From Perca fluviatilis (Eukaryota > Chordata > Actinopteri > Perciformes > Percidae), in NCBI RefSeq assembly GCF_010015445.1, contig NC_053112.1, positions 4,136,749 through 4,200,748 on the forward strand: a stretch of DNA of 64,000 bases, given 5' to 3'. The position numbers and the translations under genes were made by a program. The notes beneath the pieces were generated by a model. That model saw nothing but the letters and a program-made list of their open reading frames with translations, ran no database searches and was not told where the DNA came from. Positions 1-10,076 of the stretch are shown in pieces (the stretch's first letter is position 1; each line of letters begins with the position of its first letter).

Positions 1-381
1 AGTTGAGTGGCCTGCCTTGAAACAAAACTTGTTGGGATCAAGAAAGGTTGCTCTGGTGGAGATAGGAAGAGAGTTGGTTGAAGATAGCACATTTGAGTGT
101 TTTGAAGAAAACGGAAGAAGAGAGACAGGTCTGTTGTGGTTAACTTCAGGCAGGGTGAGTGTGGCTGTTTTTGGAGATGGGTCACTGTCAGCTTCTTTGA
201 GAGAGTCCAGGAAACAGCCGGTTGACTAGGTGGTGATAATAAGATGAGTGAGAAAAGGGTGACCCAAGTCTTTCACAAGGTGTTGTCATTCTTCTTTTCC
301 TGGTAGCTACCTTAATATAAGTGTAAGTCACATCAAATACAGATAAATATGTTTTCATTTATGTTCTGTTCATATATTTAG
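1..381. other. Unassigned sequence upstream of the first LRR exon
   Basis: A 70-codon open frame (17-229, plus) is present, but it matches no family I recognise and has no repeat structure. The bases from about 300 to 380 resemble the introns between the LRR exons downstream (AT-rich, same pyrimidine tract and AG), so at least that part is intron of the NLR copy 1 gene, whose 5' half lies left of the window. Confidence 0.4.
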
Positions 382-554
382 GCTGAGTGGCTGTGGTCTG
401 TCAGAGAGAAGCTGTAAAGCTCTGTCCTCAGTTCTCAGCTCAGAGTCCTCCCGTCTGAGAGAGCTGGACCTGAGTAACACGATCTCACTGATACAGGAGG
501 GAAGCTGCTTTCTGCTGGACTCGAGCTTCCACACTGTAAACTGGAGACTCTCAG
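382..554 (+). pseudogene. LRR exon 1 of NLR copy 1, 1-bp deletion
   Basis: The exon lies between a TTTAG acceptor and a CAG/GTCAGG donor and matches the 174-bp fish NLR LRR exon (two ribonuclease-inhibitor-type repeats; Leu-Ser-Gly-Cys near the start and Leu-Arg-Glu-Leu-Asp-Leu-Ser-Asn in the middle). It is 173 bp. One base is missing in the stretch after the GAGTAACA core, where the sequence differs from its sister exons, so the frame is lost in the second repeat. Confidence 0.8.
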
Positions 555-712
555 GTCAGGAATAATAAACCTGTAAAGGGTGAACCATATTTAATTTTTC
601 TTCCAGTTAACCAGTTTACTTTATGATAATAGTAATGCCTACCTAAAACATAAATGTAATTAATATCAAATACATTTAGTTTTTTTACATGTGTTCTGTA
701 CATATTTTTTAG

Positions 713-891
713 GCTGAGTGGCTGTAACCTGTCAGAGAGCAGCTGTGAAGCTCTGTCCTCAGTTCTCAGCTCCAAGTCCTTCTTTAGTCTGGAGAGAGCT
801 GGACCTGAGTAACAAGCGCCCTAAAGGATTTAGGAGGAAAACTGCTTTCTACTGGAGTGAGGAGTCCACACTGTAAACTGGAGACTCTCAG
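713..891 (+). pseudogene. LRR exon 2 of NLR copy 1, degenerate
   Basis: Same exon type and splice signals as its neighbours, but 179 bp long. Extra bases lie near the middle (before the Leu-Asp-Leu-Ser-Asn codons) and one extra base follows GAGTAACAA. The total length is not a multiple of three, so including this exon would shift the frame. Confidence 0.8.
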
Positions 892-1069
892 GTCAGGAAT
901 AATAAACCTGGAAAGGGGGAACTAGATCTTTCACACTGTTTTCATGTTTCTTTAGACAGTTAACCACTTTATTTTATTAAAGTAGCTGCTATCTAAATAT
1001 AAGTGTGAGTAATATCAAATAAAGATAGAAATGTTTTTAACATATGTTCCTGTCCAAAATAATATTTAG

Positions 1070-1244
1070 GCTGAGTGGCTGTAATCTGTCAGAGAGAAGC
1101 TGTGAAGCTCTTTCCCTCAGTTCTCAGCTCCAAATACTCTAGTCTGAGAGAGCTGGACCTGAGTAACAATGACCTAAAGGATTCAGGAGGGAAGCTGCTT
1201 TCTACTGGAGTGAAGAGTCCACACTATACACTGGAGATTCTCAG
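1070..1244 (+). pseudogene. LRR exon 3 of NLR copy 1, 1-bp insertion
   Basis: The exon is 175 bp and has one additional base in the CTCTTTCCCTC stretch (sister exons read CTCTGTCCTC). Downstream of that the LRR frame is open and reads the expected [10 protein letters not shown] core. Acceptor and CAG/GTCAGG donor are preserved. Confidence 0.8.
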
Positions 1245-1417
1245 GTCAGGAAAAATTAACCTGTAAAGTGGGACCACATCTTTCACACTGTGTTTTCATT
1301 TTTCTTTAGACTGTTAACCACTTTATTTTATGAAAGTAGCTGCTATCTAAATATAAGTGTAAGTAATATCAAATACAGATAGAAATGTTTTTATAGTTGT
1401 TCTGTTCATATTTTTAG

Positions 1418-1597
1418 ACTGAGTGGCTGTAACCTGTCAGGAGAGAAGAGAAGCTGTGAAGATCTGTCCTCGGTTCTTAGCTTAGAGTCCTCTAGTCTGA
1501 GAGAGCTGGACCTGAGTAACAACAATCTGAAAGATTCAGGAGGAAAGCTGCTCTCTGCTGGACTAAAGAATCAATGCTGTAAACTGGAGACTCTCGG
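1418..1597 (+). CDS. LRR exon 4 of NLR copy 1, in frame
   Basis: The exon is 180 bp, a normal 174-bp LRR exon with six extra bases near the start (two added residues after Asn-Leu-Ser), and is open throughout. The core [10 protein letters not shown] is intact. The donor reads CGG/GTCAGA rather than the CAG/GTCAGG of its sisters, a weaker splice site. The following intron holds the Tc1 element. Confidence 0.75.
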
Positions 1598-2103
1598 GTC
1601 AGAATTCAGTTTCTGTTAAAGAAATAACCATTTAAATGTTGCTTGATATACAAGTTAATATACACTACTGGTCAAAAGTTTTAGAACACCCCAATTGTTT
1701 TTGTTTTTTATTGAAACTTTAGCAGTTCAAATCCAATGAATAGCTTGAAATGGTACAAAGGTAAGTGGTGAACTGCCTGAGGTTAAAAAAAGTAAGGTTA
1801 CCCAAAACTGAAAAATAATGTACATTTCTGTATTTTACAAAAGGCCTTTTTCAGGGAACATGAAACAGGTAAACAACGTAAAGCTGTTCTGCAGCAATGG
1901 AGGTTGATCAAGCTTTGAAAGTTGGTGCTTCCAATTCCCACAGGTGTTCCAACTTGTCTGGATTACTTACAACCCCCTCTGTTTGTATAAAAGTATTGTT
2001 GGAACGCACTGTATACCGTACCCTTGTGAGCATTATTTGAACAGTATTGTACTGCAGAAAGTAGTGTGTTGCTACAAAATGGGCGGGAAAAAGGCAATTA
2101 ACA

Positions 2104-4694
2104 ATGGAAGAGAGACAGACCATCATAACACTTAAGAATGTTGGTCTTTCCTACAGAGAAATTGTGAAGAAAGTCAAGGTGTCAGTGAGTACAGTATTCT
2201 TCACCATCAAAAGGCACTTAGAAACTGGAGGAAACTCTGACAGGAAGCGGTCTGGCAGACCCAAAGCCACAACAGAATCAGAAGACAAGTTTCTGAGAGT
2301 CAACAGCTTGCGTGATAGGTGGCTCACAGGACAACAGCTTCAAGCACAGCTATTAGGAGAACTCGGCGGGCAATTTTTCGTTAATCTTGATCGCTATATG
2401 TATATGAGTACTGTCGATAGCAAACAAAATGAGCCGAATCGGTGCTAGCAACGCAAGGTTACTTGCAGCTAATGCCGAGAGCTCCCACACAGCTAAAACG
2501 GCAGTTATGGGGGCATAAGATAAAGAGTGTCTTTGTGCCTCTTAACAGACACAAAATGCAATTAAAATGTCTGTGCAACACGAATAGAGGCCCTTACATG
2601 ACAACAAGATGCGTTTATCAACTTAGCCATTGTTTAAATTCACCTACCCTCTTAGCAGCTAGCTGCCGTCTGGGATAGTGAGTGTGTTCAGCCAGGCTCC
2701 GGTAATAATCATCACGCAGCAGTTCCATGTGTATTTGTAGCATATATATCCATTTTGTGTGCTTTCGTTGGTGAATATGAGTCTCAATTGTGTGGTAGTT
2801 TCCTTAGCCAGGCTAGCAGCCCCGACCGGGCATCCTTCTACTTCCTCCCGCCTCCCTTGCCTGCCGCTGCGACAACAATCCACGAGGCCCGCTGGTTCGG
2901 TGGATGTCCTCCAGAGGACAGTTCATGCTTTCACGGGAGAATTTTGAAGTTTATTCCCCTTATAAATAGGTAATTGAGCACTGAAGTGATCATATCAGTG
3001 ACTATGTAACTACATGGAAACAGACCAAATGATGCCTGTTTCTTGTAATACTATTACGAATAAGCGTTACTGAAGGCTAGCTCTAGCTCCATAGTTCACG
3101 TTACTCCAAGCTTCTTCCCTTGTGAACACCTCCGTTCTTCACTCTTCACACACTTCGCTCCGTTGTTTACCTTTTCCTGCTACAACTGAATTCCCACGGG
3201 GCTTCAGCGCAAGGCTACAGCCTTCTGTAATGCTAGTTACTTTACAAGAAACAGGCATCATTTGGTCTGTTTCCATGTAGTTACATAGTCACTGATATGA
3301 TCACTTCTGTGCTCAATTACCGCTTTTGATGGGGGAATAAACTTCAATATTTCCCCGTGAAAGCATGAACTGTCCTCTGGAGGACATCCACCAGACCAGT
3401 GGGCGCCTGTGGATTGTTGTCGGCAGCGCAGGCAAGGGGAGAGGGGAGGAAGTAGAAGGATGCCCGGTCGGGGCTGCTAGCCTGGCTAAGGCAACTACCA
3501 CACAATTCGCCACTGCAGAGACTCAGATTCACCAACGACAGCACACAAAATGGATATATATGCTACAAATACACATGGAACTGCTGCGTATTGATTATTA
3601 CCGAGCCTGGCTGAACACATTCACTAATCCCAGACGGCAGCTAGCAGCTAAGAGGGTAGGTGAATTTAAACAATGGCTAAGTTGCTACACATCTTGTTGT
3701 CATGTAAGGGCCCTGTTCGTGTTGCACTGAACATTTTAATTGGATTTTGTGTCTGTTAAGAGGCACAAAGACACTCTTTATCTTATGCCCCCATAACTGC
3801 CGTTTTAGCTGAGTGGGAGCTCCGGCATTAGCTGCAGCAGCTCCGTGTTGCTAGCACTGATTCGCTCGTGTTTTTGCTATCGGCAGTACTCATATACATA
3901 TAGCGATCAAGATTAACGTTAAAATTGCCGCGAGTTCTCCTTTAATAGTGGTCGTAATAAGCAAGTCTCAGTTTCAACTGTAAAGAGAAGACTTCGAGCT
4001 GCAGGTTTGATTAGTCGAGGTTGCAGCAAGAAAGCCATTGCTAAACGGTCAGAATAAGAAAAAGAGTCTTGCCTGGGCCAAGAAATATAGTCAATGTACT
4101 ACTGAAGACTGGAAGAAGGTGCTATGGACTGATGAATCAAAATTTTAAATCTTCGGTTCATCACGCAGGATTTTTGTGCGCCATCGAGTAGGCGAAAGGA
4201 TGGTTCCTCATTGTGTGACATCAACTGTCAAACATGGAGGAGGAAGCATGTTGGTCTGGGGCTGTTTTGCTGGATCCAGGGTCGGTGATTTGTACAGAGT
4301 GAAAGGCACCCTGAACCAAAATGGCTACCACAGGATCTTGCAGCGCCCCTCTGGTATGCGCCTAGGTGGTCAGGGTTCATCCTACAGCAAGATAATGACC
4401 CAAAACATAAGTCCAAGCTATGCCAGAACTACCTTAGGAAAAAAGAACAAGATGGTAAGCTTAAAAACATGGGTGTGGCCAGCACAGTCACCAGACTTAA
4501 ACCCCATTGAGCTGGTTTGGGATGAACTGGACAGAAAAGTGAAAGCAAAGCAACCTACAAGTAAGACACATTTATGGGAACTTCTTGAACAGAGTTGGGA
4601 AGAAGTTTCTGAAGAATATTTGATGTCCATTGTAGAAAGAATGCCACAAGTGTGTTCAGCTGTTATATCTGCCAAAGTGGGCTACTTTGATTAG
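2104..4694 (+). pseudogene. Tc1 transposase, split by insertion and frame-shifted
   Basis: The N-terminal half (2104-2355) encodes a paired-type helix-turn-helix with a Ser-Gly-Arg-Pro-Lys hinge. The C-terminal half resumes after 3940 and runs to the stop at 4694, with the Gly-Gly-Gly-Ser-Met-Leu-Val-Trp-Gly-Cys motif and the terminal Asp-Leu-Asn-Pro-Ile-Glu catalytic region. The first catalytic Asp region (about 4128-4150) runs into TAA, and the second Asp region (about 4385-4410) lies in a different frame. Known role: cut-and-paste transposase of the DDE class. It is inactive here. Confidence 0.85.
2356..3940. mobile_element. 1.6-kb fold-back element inside the Tc1
   Basis: The left arm (2356-3049) is the near reverse complement of the right arm (3242-3940), about 695 bp each, around a spacer of about 190 bp. 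Tips are GGAGAACTCGGCGGG and its imperfect complement. Flanks carry TTA on both sides (2353-2355 and 3942-3944, with one extra T before the right copy), suggesting a 3-bp TTA-type duplication as made by PIF/Harbinger elements; this class assignment is tentative. There is no credible transposase, so it is non-autonomous. The short open frames in the arms are not convincing genes. Confidence 0.8.
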
Positions 4695-4869
4695 TCAGAA
4701 ATTTGATAATACATTTTGGTTTATAAATTGATTCCATGGTTTCTTTTTTAACTTAAATTGTTCATTTGTTCTATTCTTTCATTTCAGAGTACAATACAAC
4801 ATTGAACTGCATGGATTTCAATATTAACCTGGAAAAATTGGGGTGTTCTAAAACTTTTGACCGGAAGTG

Positions 4870-5085
4870 TATGTTAAATAAAAAGATACCTAAACTTTTT
4901 CAGCCAATTTTTGTGTTTTCACGACCCACAACTTCCATGTTTTGATTCAGTCTCACTACTCTGATCAGCACTTTCTCCATAATTCCACAATTTAGCATTT
5001 AGCTAAAATTAGGAAATTTACACATGAAAGAAAGACATGATGAAAATGAATTCATTATTATTATTGTAAAGTCATTTTCTGTGTC
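4870..5085 (+). other. Intron of NLR copy 1, paralogous to an intron of copy 2
   Basis: The stretch with AACCCACAACTTCCATG-like sequence followed by TTTTGATTCAGTCTCACTAC recurs at about 53,345-53,390 in NLR copy 2. It is ordinary intron that shows the two loci are duplicates. Confidence 0.75.
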
Positions 5086-5179
<94 letters not shown>

Positions 5180-5180
5180 T
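5086..5180 (+). repeat. (TG)n microsatellite directly before an LRR exon
   Basis: A nearly perfect TG tract of about 85 bases ends only a few bases before the TTTGTGTGTCCAG acceptor of the next exon. The homologous exon of copy 2 has the same arrangement (53,455-53,547). Confidence 0.95.
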
Positions 5181-5188
5181 GTGTCCAG

Positions 5189-5362
5189 TTTGTCAGGCTG
5201 TCTGATCACAGAGGAAGGCTGTACTTCTCTGGCCTCAGCTCTGAGCTCCAACCCCTCCCATCTGAGAGTGCTGGACCTGAGCTACAATCATCCAGGAGAC
5301 TCGGGAGTGAAGCTGCTTTCAGCTAGACGGGAGGATCCACATTGGAGACTGGACACTCTAAG
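5189..5362 (+). CDS. LRR exon 5 of NLR copy 1, intact
   Basis: The exon is exactly 174 bp, open, with acceptor GTCCAG and donor AAG/GTATGA. It encodes the last-position type of NLR-C LRR, starting Leu-Ser-Gly-Cys-Leu-Ile-Thr-Glu-Glu-Gly-Cys with the core Leu-Arg-Val-Leu-Asp-Leu-Ser-Tyr-Asn-His. This repeat type normally directly precedes the linker and B30.2 exons, as it does here. Confidence 0.85.
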
Positions 5363-5575
5363 GTATGAACAGACAGCAGAGCTCACTCTTGGTTCACAGT
5401 ATACACCAGCAGCCCTGGTCATAACAGTGAAGACAGTAACTGATGTGCTGAGAATCTCGTCCCCGCTGAGACTCAACTCCTATTAAAGAGTTACATTCTT
5501 ATTGGAGCACTTTGAGGACATCTCAATTATGTGGATGAGAGATCAGGAAACTTCTGACTTTGTTTCTTCCTCCAG

Positions 5576-5622
5576 GCTGGAACATGCTGGAGAGCAGTGG
5601 CTGAAACCTGGTTTGAGGAAGT
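5576..5622 (+). CDS. Short linker exon between LRR and B30.2 (NLR copy 1)
   Basis: A 47-bp exon after CTTCCTCCAG encodes Leu-Glu-His-Ala-Gly-Glu-Gln-Trp-Leu-Lys-Pro-Gly-Leu-Arg-Lys, the conserved linker of fish NLR-C proteins. It ends before GTGAGT with one extra base of a split codon. Joined to 12945 it gives Tyr-Ser-Cys-Glu-Leu, the normal start of the PRY domain. Confidence 0.85.
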
Positions 5623-6539
5623 GTGAGTGTGCTTTCACTTTGATTAATAAAAACCAGGCACAACATCTTATAGTAGGATTAGTATTGTGTTAGTATTTTA
5701 TTTGATTGCTAACAAGCATCAGTTAAAACAGAAGTCACATTGTCAAAACTATTCACATAGAGAAACACAAACTGTGGATCATTTTTCATTGTTTTAACAC
5801 AAAATGCAGTCAATGACCACATGCTCCAAAATCCTTGAACTCTTCTCATGCAGACTCCACCACAAGCAGAACACTTTATTTCTGCAGCACATTGTTCAAA
5901 TGCTAAGACACTTGTAACCCTGGGTTACCAGAACCTTGTAAAACAGATTAAACTGTAGGAAAGTTAATATATAGTGAAATGATTTAATACTGAATATGAA
6001 TAGATAAATAACTAAATTAATATTTCCTTGTTAAGTGTATGACATAATGCATGTTTGTCAAGAATAAGCCAAACTAGCTTGAAAAAATAAGATAACTGAA
6101 AGATGAAAGAATACATTTTTTTACCTTTTAAACATAACTGTTGAGTCTGTGTCTTGTTTCATCGTTGCTACCTGAGTGACCATGAACTTCTGAGATGCTG
6201 GTCCATGATATTGAGTTTATAGCACTCTATTTACTATACTACTATGTACTGTGGCTAGTTAATAGTTATGTCTGGTTGTTACACACTGTTTTCAACACTT
6301 TATTAAAAACACATTCAAAACAGAATGATGGTGCATTTCTGCAGTAACAATATTAAAATATAAAGAACATCTTAGCAGAATATTTACAACAAAATAAAGT
6401 GATAATTCCAAACAGCTAATTTCAGCTGAAAAGAAGAAATAAGATGTGATGATCAGAACTTGTGGCCAAATGCAGGAGACTGATTTTACTATTACCTTCA
6501 TGTAAGGGCAAGGCAAGTTTATTAATAAAGCACCTTCTC
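5623..6539 (+). other. Start of the 7.3-kb intron of NLR copy 1
   Basis: AT-rich intron sequence without recognisable genes. Its last 30 bases (from about 6508, GGCAAGGCAAGTTTATT) match the 3' tail of an L2-like LINE. The other part of that tail (ATTCAAAGTGCTTTACA) reappears at about 11,268-11,285, so the DIRS element appears to have inserted into a LINE tail. Confidence 0.5.
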
Positions 6540-6611
6540 ATACCGTAAATTATGACTATAACTATGGATCTATTAGACCACAAATGATGACCGTCACCAC
6601 GGTCTTACCTT

Positions 6612-6750
6612 GAATGATCCAATCCTTCAACCTATCCTCGAGATATTATGTCAACAAAGTCAGGTGACTGACCTTAGGAGGCTTGTCCACCATCCATAAG
6701 AGTATCCAGTTGGCACGCCTCTTCCTCTTGCCTGGAACGCCTCAGCCCGT
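6612..6750. repeat. Inverted terminal repeat of the DIRS element (3' end)
   Basis: Matches the reverse complement of 11,100-11,246 over roughly 130 bp with scattered differences, including CCTTCAACCTATCCTCGAGA and ATCCAGTTGG.CACGCCTCTTCCTCTT. Confidence 0.8.
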
Positions 6751-6786
6751 TCTGAGCGACAAGAGTATGGTGCGTCATTGTTCGGT

Positions 6787-6865
6787 CTCATAGATACATA
6801 GTTATAGTCATAACTTACGATCTATTCGATCTCACTCAGACCATCACCACGGTCTTACCTTGGAT
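6787..6865. repeat. Probable internal complementary region of the DIRS element
   Basis: Contains CATAGTTATAGTCATAA, the reverse complement of TTATGACTATAACTATG at about 6549, and GACCATCACCACGGTCTTACC, a near-direct copy of the sequence at about 6587. DIRS elements carry such a block complementary to their ends and are thought to use it to circularise the cDNA. Confidence 0.65.
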
Positions 6866-7448
6866 GACAAGTACCATCAGGGTCGCGAGGAACAGAGGAC
6901 TCCACCCAAAAGCCATTTTGTGAGACAGAAACCTAAGGGTAGCCTGTTTTATGGGTTCATAAGGAGCTTGAGTCAAGGCCCTCAGCACCAAGGGTAACTC
7001 CCATGAAGGAGACCTGGGGGACCTGTATGGATGCAGTCTACATGCCCCTTTAATGAATTGGGACACCAAGGGATGTCTCCCCACTGTAACACCACCCACA
7101 GCCTCATGGAAGAGTGATACAGCAGAAGTGTACACCTTAATAGTGCTTGCTGCCCTCCCTGAGTCCAGAAGTGACTGAAGGAAGTGGAGAACAAGTTGGA
7201 TGGAGCAAGCGGCTGAATCCTCCCATCTACTGTGACACCATCTCGAGAACTCCCTCCACTTCTGGACATAGTTAGAACAAGTGGCATTACCTATAGTGTG
7301 CAGGACCACCTCATCTAGCCCCTGAGAGAGGGATTTAGAAGGGGCCAAGCCCAGAGCTGCAAGACAGCCAGCTTCGGTGCCATATCTGCCCCTCCACCTG
7401 AGAAAGCAGGTCCGCCCTGACTGGCAGGGCCAAAGGCTCTCTGTAAAC
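6836..7448 (-). pseudogene. DIRS tyrosine recombinase, C-terminally truncated
   Basis: The frame encodes the N-terminal core-binding part of a DIRS recombinase (Tyr-Val-Gln-Lys-Trp-Arg-Glu-Phe, then Ser-Thr-Ile-Lys-Val-Tyr-Thr-Ser-Ala-Val, then Leu-Arg-Phe-Leu-Ser-His-Lys). It then diverges and stops where the catalytic Arg...His-X-X-Arg...Tyr domain should follow. The 5' side is cut by a hAT insertion at 7448/7449. It cannot be an active recombinase. Confidence 0.8.
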
Positions 7449-8431
7449 CAGTGTTTCTCAGGGGGCGGCGTACCGCCCCAGGGGCGTTCAGAAGATGATG
7501 GGGGCGTTGGGCACAATATTTTGGAAAGGGGGTTGAGGTGCCCTTGCGGGCGGCGTTTGTTTAAAAGCTGGTTTAAACCAAAGATTCACAATAACAATAC
7601 ATGTTTACACTTAAACTATTAAAAAATCCGTGGTCTGCAACATTAAAAGCTGCCAGTTTACAGCACTGCAACTGGACGGGCGATATCGTAACTCTTCTGT
7701 GCTTCTGTCAGCTTTATTTGGCGCAGCTCTGTGCTGCCTTCATGGAACGGGACGTAAGAGCATCATCTTAAATGAGCTCTGTAGCTACTACGTAAGCTGT
7801 GTTCAGATAATAAATTTTAAAAAGCAATCGCGCGACATCCTGTTGTATTCTTTAACCCCCAATGTAGCACAAGTAGACTTTATATTTCACAGTAACAGTT
7901 TTTCGTTCAGATGGTTTATAGAACACAAAAATTTTCTGTAGTAACCTGAATGCAGCTTCATTTCACGGAGAAACAGAGAAAGAAAAGAGACATGCAAGAG
8001 ATATCGACTGTGCGTTGTTGTTTGGCAAACAGTCAGCTGTTCCCCAAACTCCCGGCCAGTTCAGAGCTTGTGTTTGGGGTTTTAAAACTTTCTTAATGAA
8101 GCGATAGAGGCAGTGATGTCACTGTTTACTGTACGGGATTCTCACACCTCCACAAAAAACAGCGCGATGTGGGGTTGCGTTTCTCCAAACATTTTTTTCT
8201 GCTATTTACTCGCAAGACAGGCGATAGCAAACCTAGACTCTTCTAACCTAGACTCTTCTAGCCTAGACTATTCTAAGCATTAAAAAACGGCTCTCACTAA
8301 CTTTCAAAGGTTGTAAACCTATTTCCATTCGGCAGTAGGTGTCGTTCTTCAAGTCGTTTGTCATCACCAAAATACTTGGTTTGCACAGTATGGATGTAAG
8401 CTAGTTTTGTGTGTGTGTGTGTGTGTGTGTG

Positions 8432-8477
<46 letters not shown>

Positions 8478-8903
8478 ACATTCAAATATATATAATAATA
8501 TATATTAATATAGTCATCTTCTAAAGGTGCTGAGGTTCACACCATGCAGCAGGCCTTTGATAAGACCTAATTATAGTTTGAATGTTACATATCTAGTCGT
8601 TCTGATTGGCTGCTATTTATTTAATTTGAATGTCAAATGGTTGCATTCTTTTAAAAACCTGTAAATATATATACATTATATTCACATGGCTTTTTTGATA
8701 CCTGGGGAACTGGGAATGTGTTGTTTGTCATTCAATGATTTGATTTTTTGATTATTTTTGATAACAATAGTAACAATAATTGGCCTATATTAGGGTGTAA
8801 TCATTAATATTCGGGGCAAGTAGCCTACATAATATTTGATGGGGGCGTTAGAGACCTGGATAATGGATACGGGGGCGCGGCACAAAAAGGTTGAGAACCA
8901 CTG
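7449..8903. mobile_element. hAT non-autonomous transposon inside the DIRS element
   Basis: Terminal repeats CAGTGTTTCTCA / GGTTGAGAACCACTG and a perfect 8-bp target duplication CTGTAAAC (7441-7448 and 8904-8911) define it exactly. The 1455-bp interior contains a (TG)n tract and no transposase. Removing it restores continuity between the DIRS RNase H and recombinase regions. Confidence 0.92.
8406..8476. repeat. (TG)n microsatellite
   Basis: TG repeat with one TAG interruption, within the hAT element. Confidence 0.95.
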
Positions 8904-10076
8904 CTGTAAACCAAGATAAGGAGCGTGCGGAAACCATTGCCTCCTTGGCCATTGCCTCCTTGGCCATTGAGAAGCCATCAACAGCACCTTGTAATGGCCT
9001 ATGGCGACCCTGTTTGAACCTGGGGAAGCAGAGAGCAGGGAGAACCACATCCTGCAGTGGGTAGTCTCTGCTGATGCTAACAGATCGGTCTGTGCCAGGC
9101 CGAACCGAAGTCCATAGGGAGGGCTACAACTTCTGGATGGAGTCTCCACTCTCCTGGGGAGGACCAGTCCTGGACAGGAGATCCGCGCCCGGGCCCACAA
9201 CTCCCGGAATGTACACGCTTTTAGCAAAGCCACATCGCGAAAGCCCAAAACAGGAGTTCCTGTGCGACCTGGAGGCAGCACAGAGACGGTGATTCACGTA
9301 ACCGACAGTGGAGGAACTGTCTGTTCTCACCAGGACATGCCTGTCCTGAATAAAAGAGAGAAAAGCTTTCAGAGAAAGGTGAACCGCCCTCAACTCCAAA
9401 ACATTGATGTGTGCTCCCCCGCGGGGGTTCCCACATACCTAGCACCATCCTGCCTTCCCAGACTTCTCCCCAACCGGTCAGGGAGGCATCCGTTGTTACC
9501 ACAGCCCATCGTGAAGGAATGTTCCCGGAAGTGGGACTCCGTGGAGCAAAAGCGTCCGGTCCCACCACGGACACAGAGCTTGAAGGGCAATGTACGACAT
9601 GCCTGTCCCACTTTGGGTGGAGTTTGAAGGCATTCAGCCATCTCTGTAGTGGCCGAGCCCTGAGAAGGCCCCAGGGAACAACAGCCACTGCAGTCAAAAT
9701 CAAGCACAGCAGCCTCACAAATTTAACCAACTCCAACTGCCTGCCCAGCTGGAATCAGTCCAGGAGGGTCAGGATGGACAGCACCCTCTGAGCAGTGAGA
9801 GATGCCAACATTATGCCGGGAATTCAGGCAAAGCCCCACAAAGACTGTGTGCTGCCTCGGCTCGAGGTTGCTTTTCTTCACATTCACTGTGAAGAAACAC
9901 AGGGACTGGATGTGTGAGACAAGTATCCCGTGTCCTCTGCAACTTGGCTGGGAGACGGAGCACAAATCACCTGTCGTCCAAATAAGGGAAGGACTTTCAT
10001 CGCTGACTGTAGAAGAGAAGACATGGCCCGGGTAAACACCCTTGGTTAGAGGGACAGGCCAAACACTTGTCAACAC
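8904..10076 (-). pseudogene. DIRS reverse transcriptase C-terminal part and RNase H, frame-shifted
   Basis: Reading the minus strand from 10,076: fragments of RT palm and thumb (Phe-Thr-Val-Asn-Val-Lys-Lys-Ser-Asn-Leu-Glu-Pro), with the Tyr-Leu-Asp-Asp box at about 9975-9990 in another frame. RNase H follows (Val-Thr-Thr-Asp-Ala-Ser-Leu-Thr-Gly-Trp-Gly at about 9480-9510), then Val-Arg-Thr-Asp-Ser-Ser-Ser-Thr-Val and Gly-Ala-Asp-Leu-Leu-Ser-Arg. The Asp-Leu-X-Ala-Ser-X-Glu-Thr-Thr-His box that precedes the recombinase lies at about 9035-9070. At least three frames are needed, so it is inactive. Confidence 0.8.

Larger units (their letters stand above)
1663..4869 (+). mobile_element. Tc1-type DNA transposon, with a fold-back element inside it
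   Basis: Imperfect terminal inverted repeats are visible: the left begins CACTACTGGTCAAAAG and the right ends CTTTTGACCGGAAGTG. Both are flanked by TA (1661-1662 and 4870-4871), the Tc1/mariner target duplication. Without the nested 1585-bp insertion the element is about 1.6 kb, the usual Tc1 length. It sits in the intron between the fourth and fifth LRR exons of NLR copy 1. The paralogous intron of copy 2 (around 52,575-52,600) lacks it, which confirms the boundaries. Confidence 0.9.

Noticed and set aside
17..229. 70-codon open frame at the left edge
   Set aside because: No motif, no splice signals that make sense, and no similarity to the LRR modules.
2659..3730. Open frames in the arms of the fold-back element
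   Set aside because: They are mirrored in both arms and strands because of the palindrome. No domain is present.
5024..5190. Upstream extension of the LRR exon 5 frame through the TG tract
   Set aside because: The exon is bounded by a clear AG acceptor at 5187-5188. The Cys-Val run is microsatellite.
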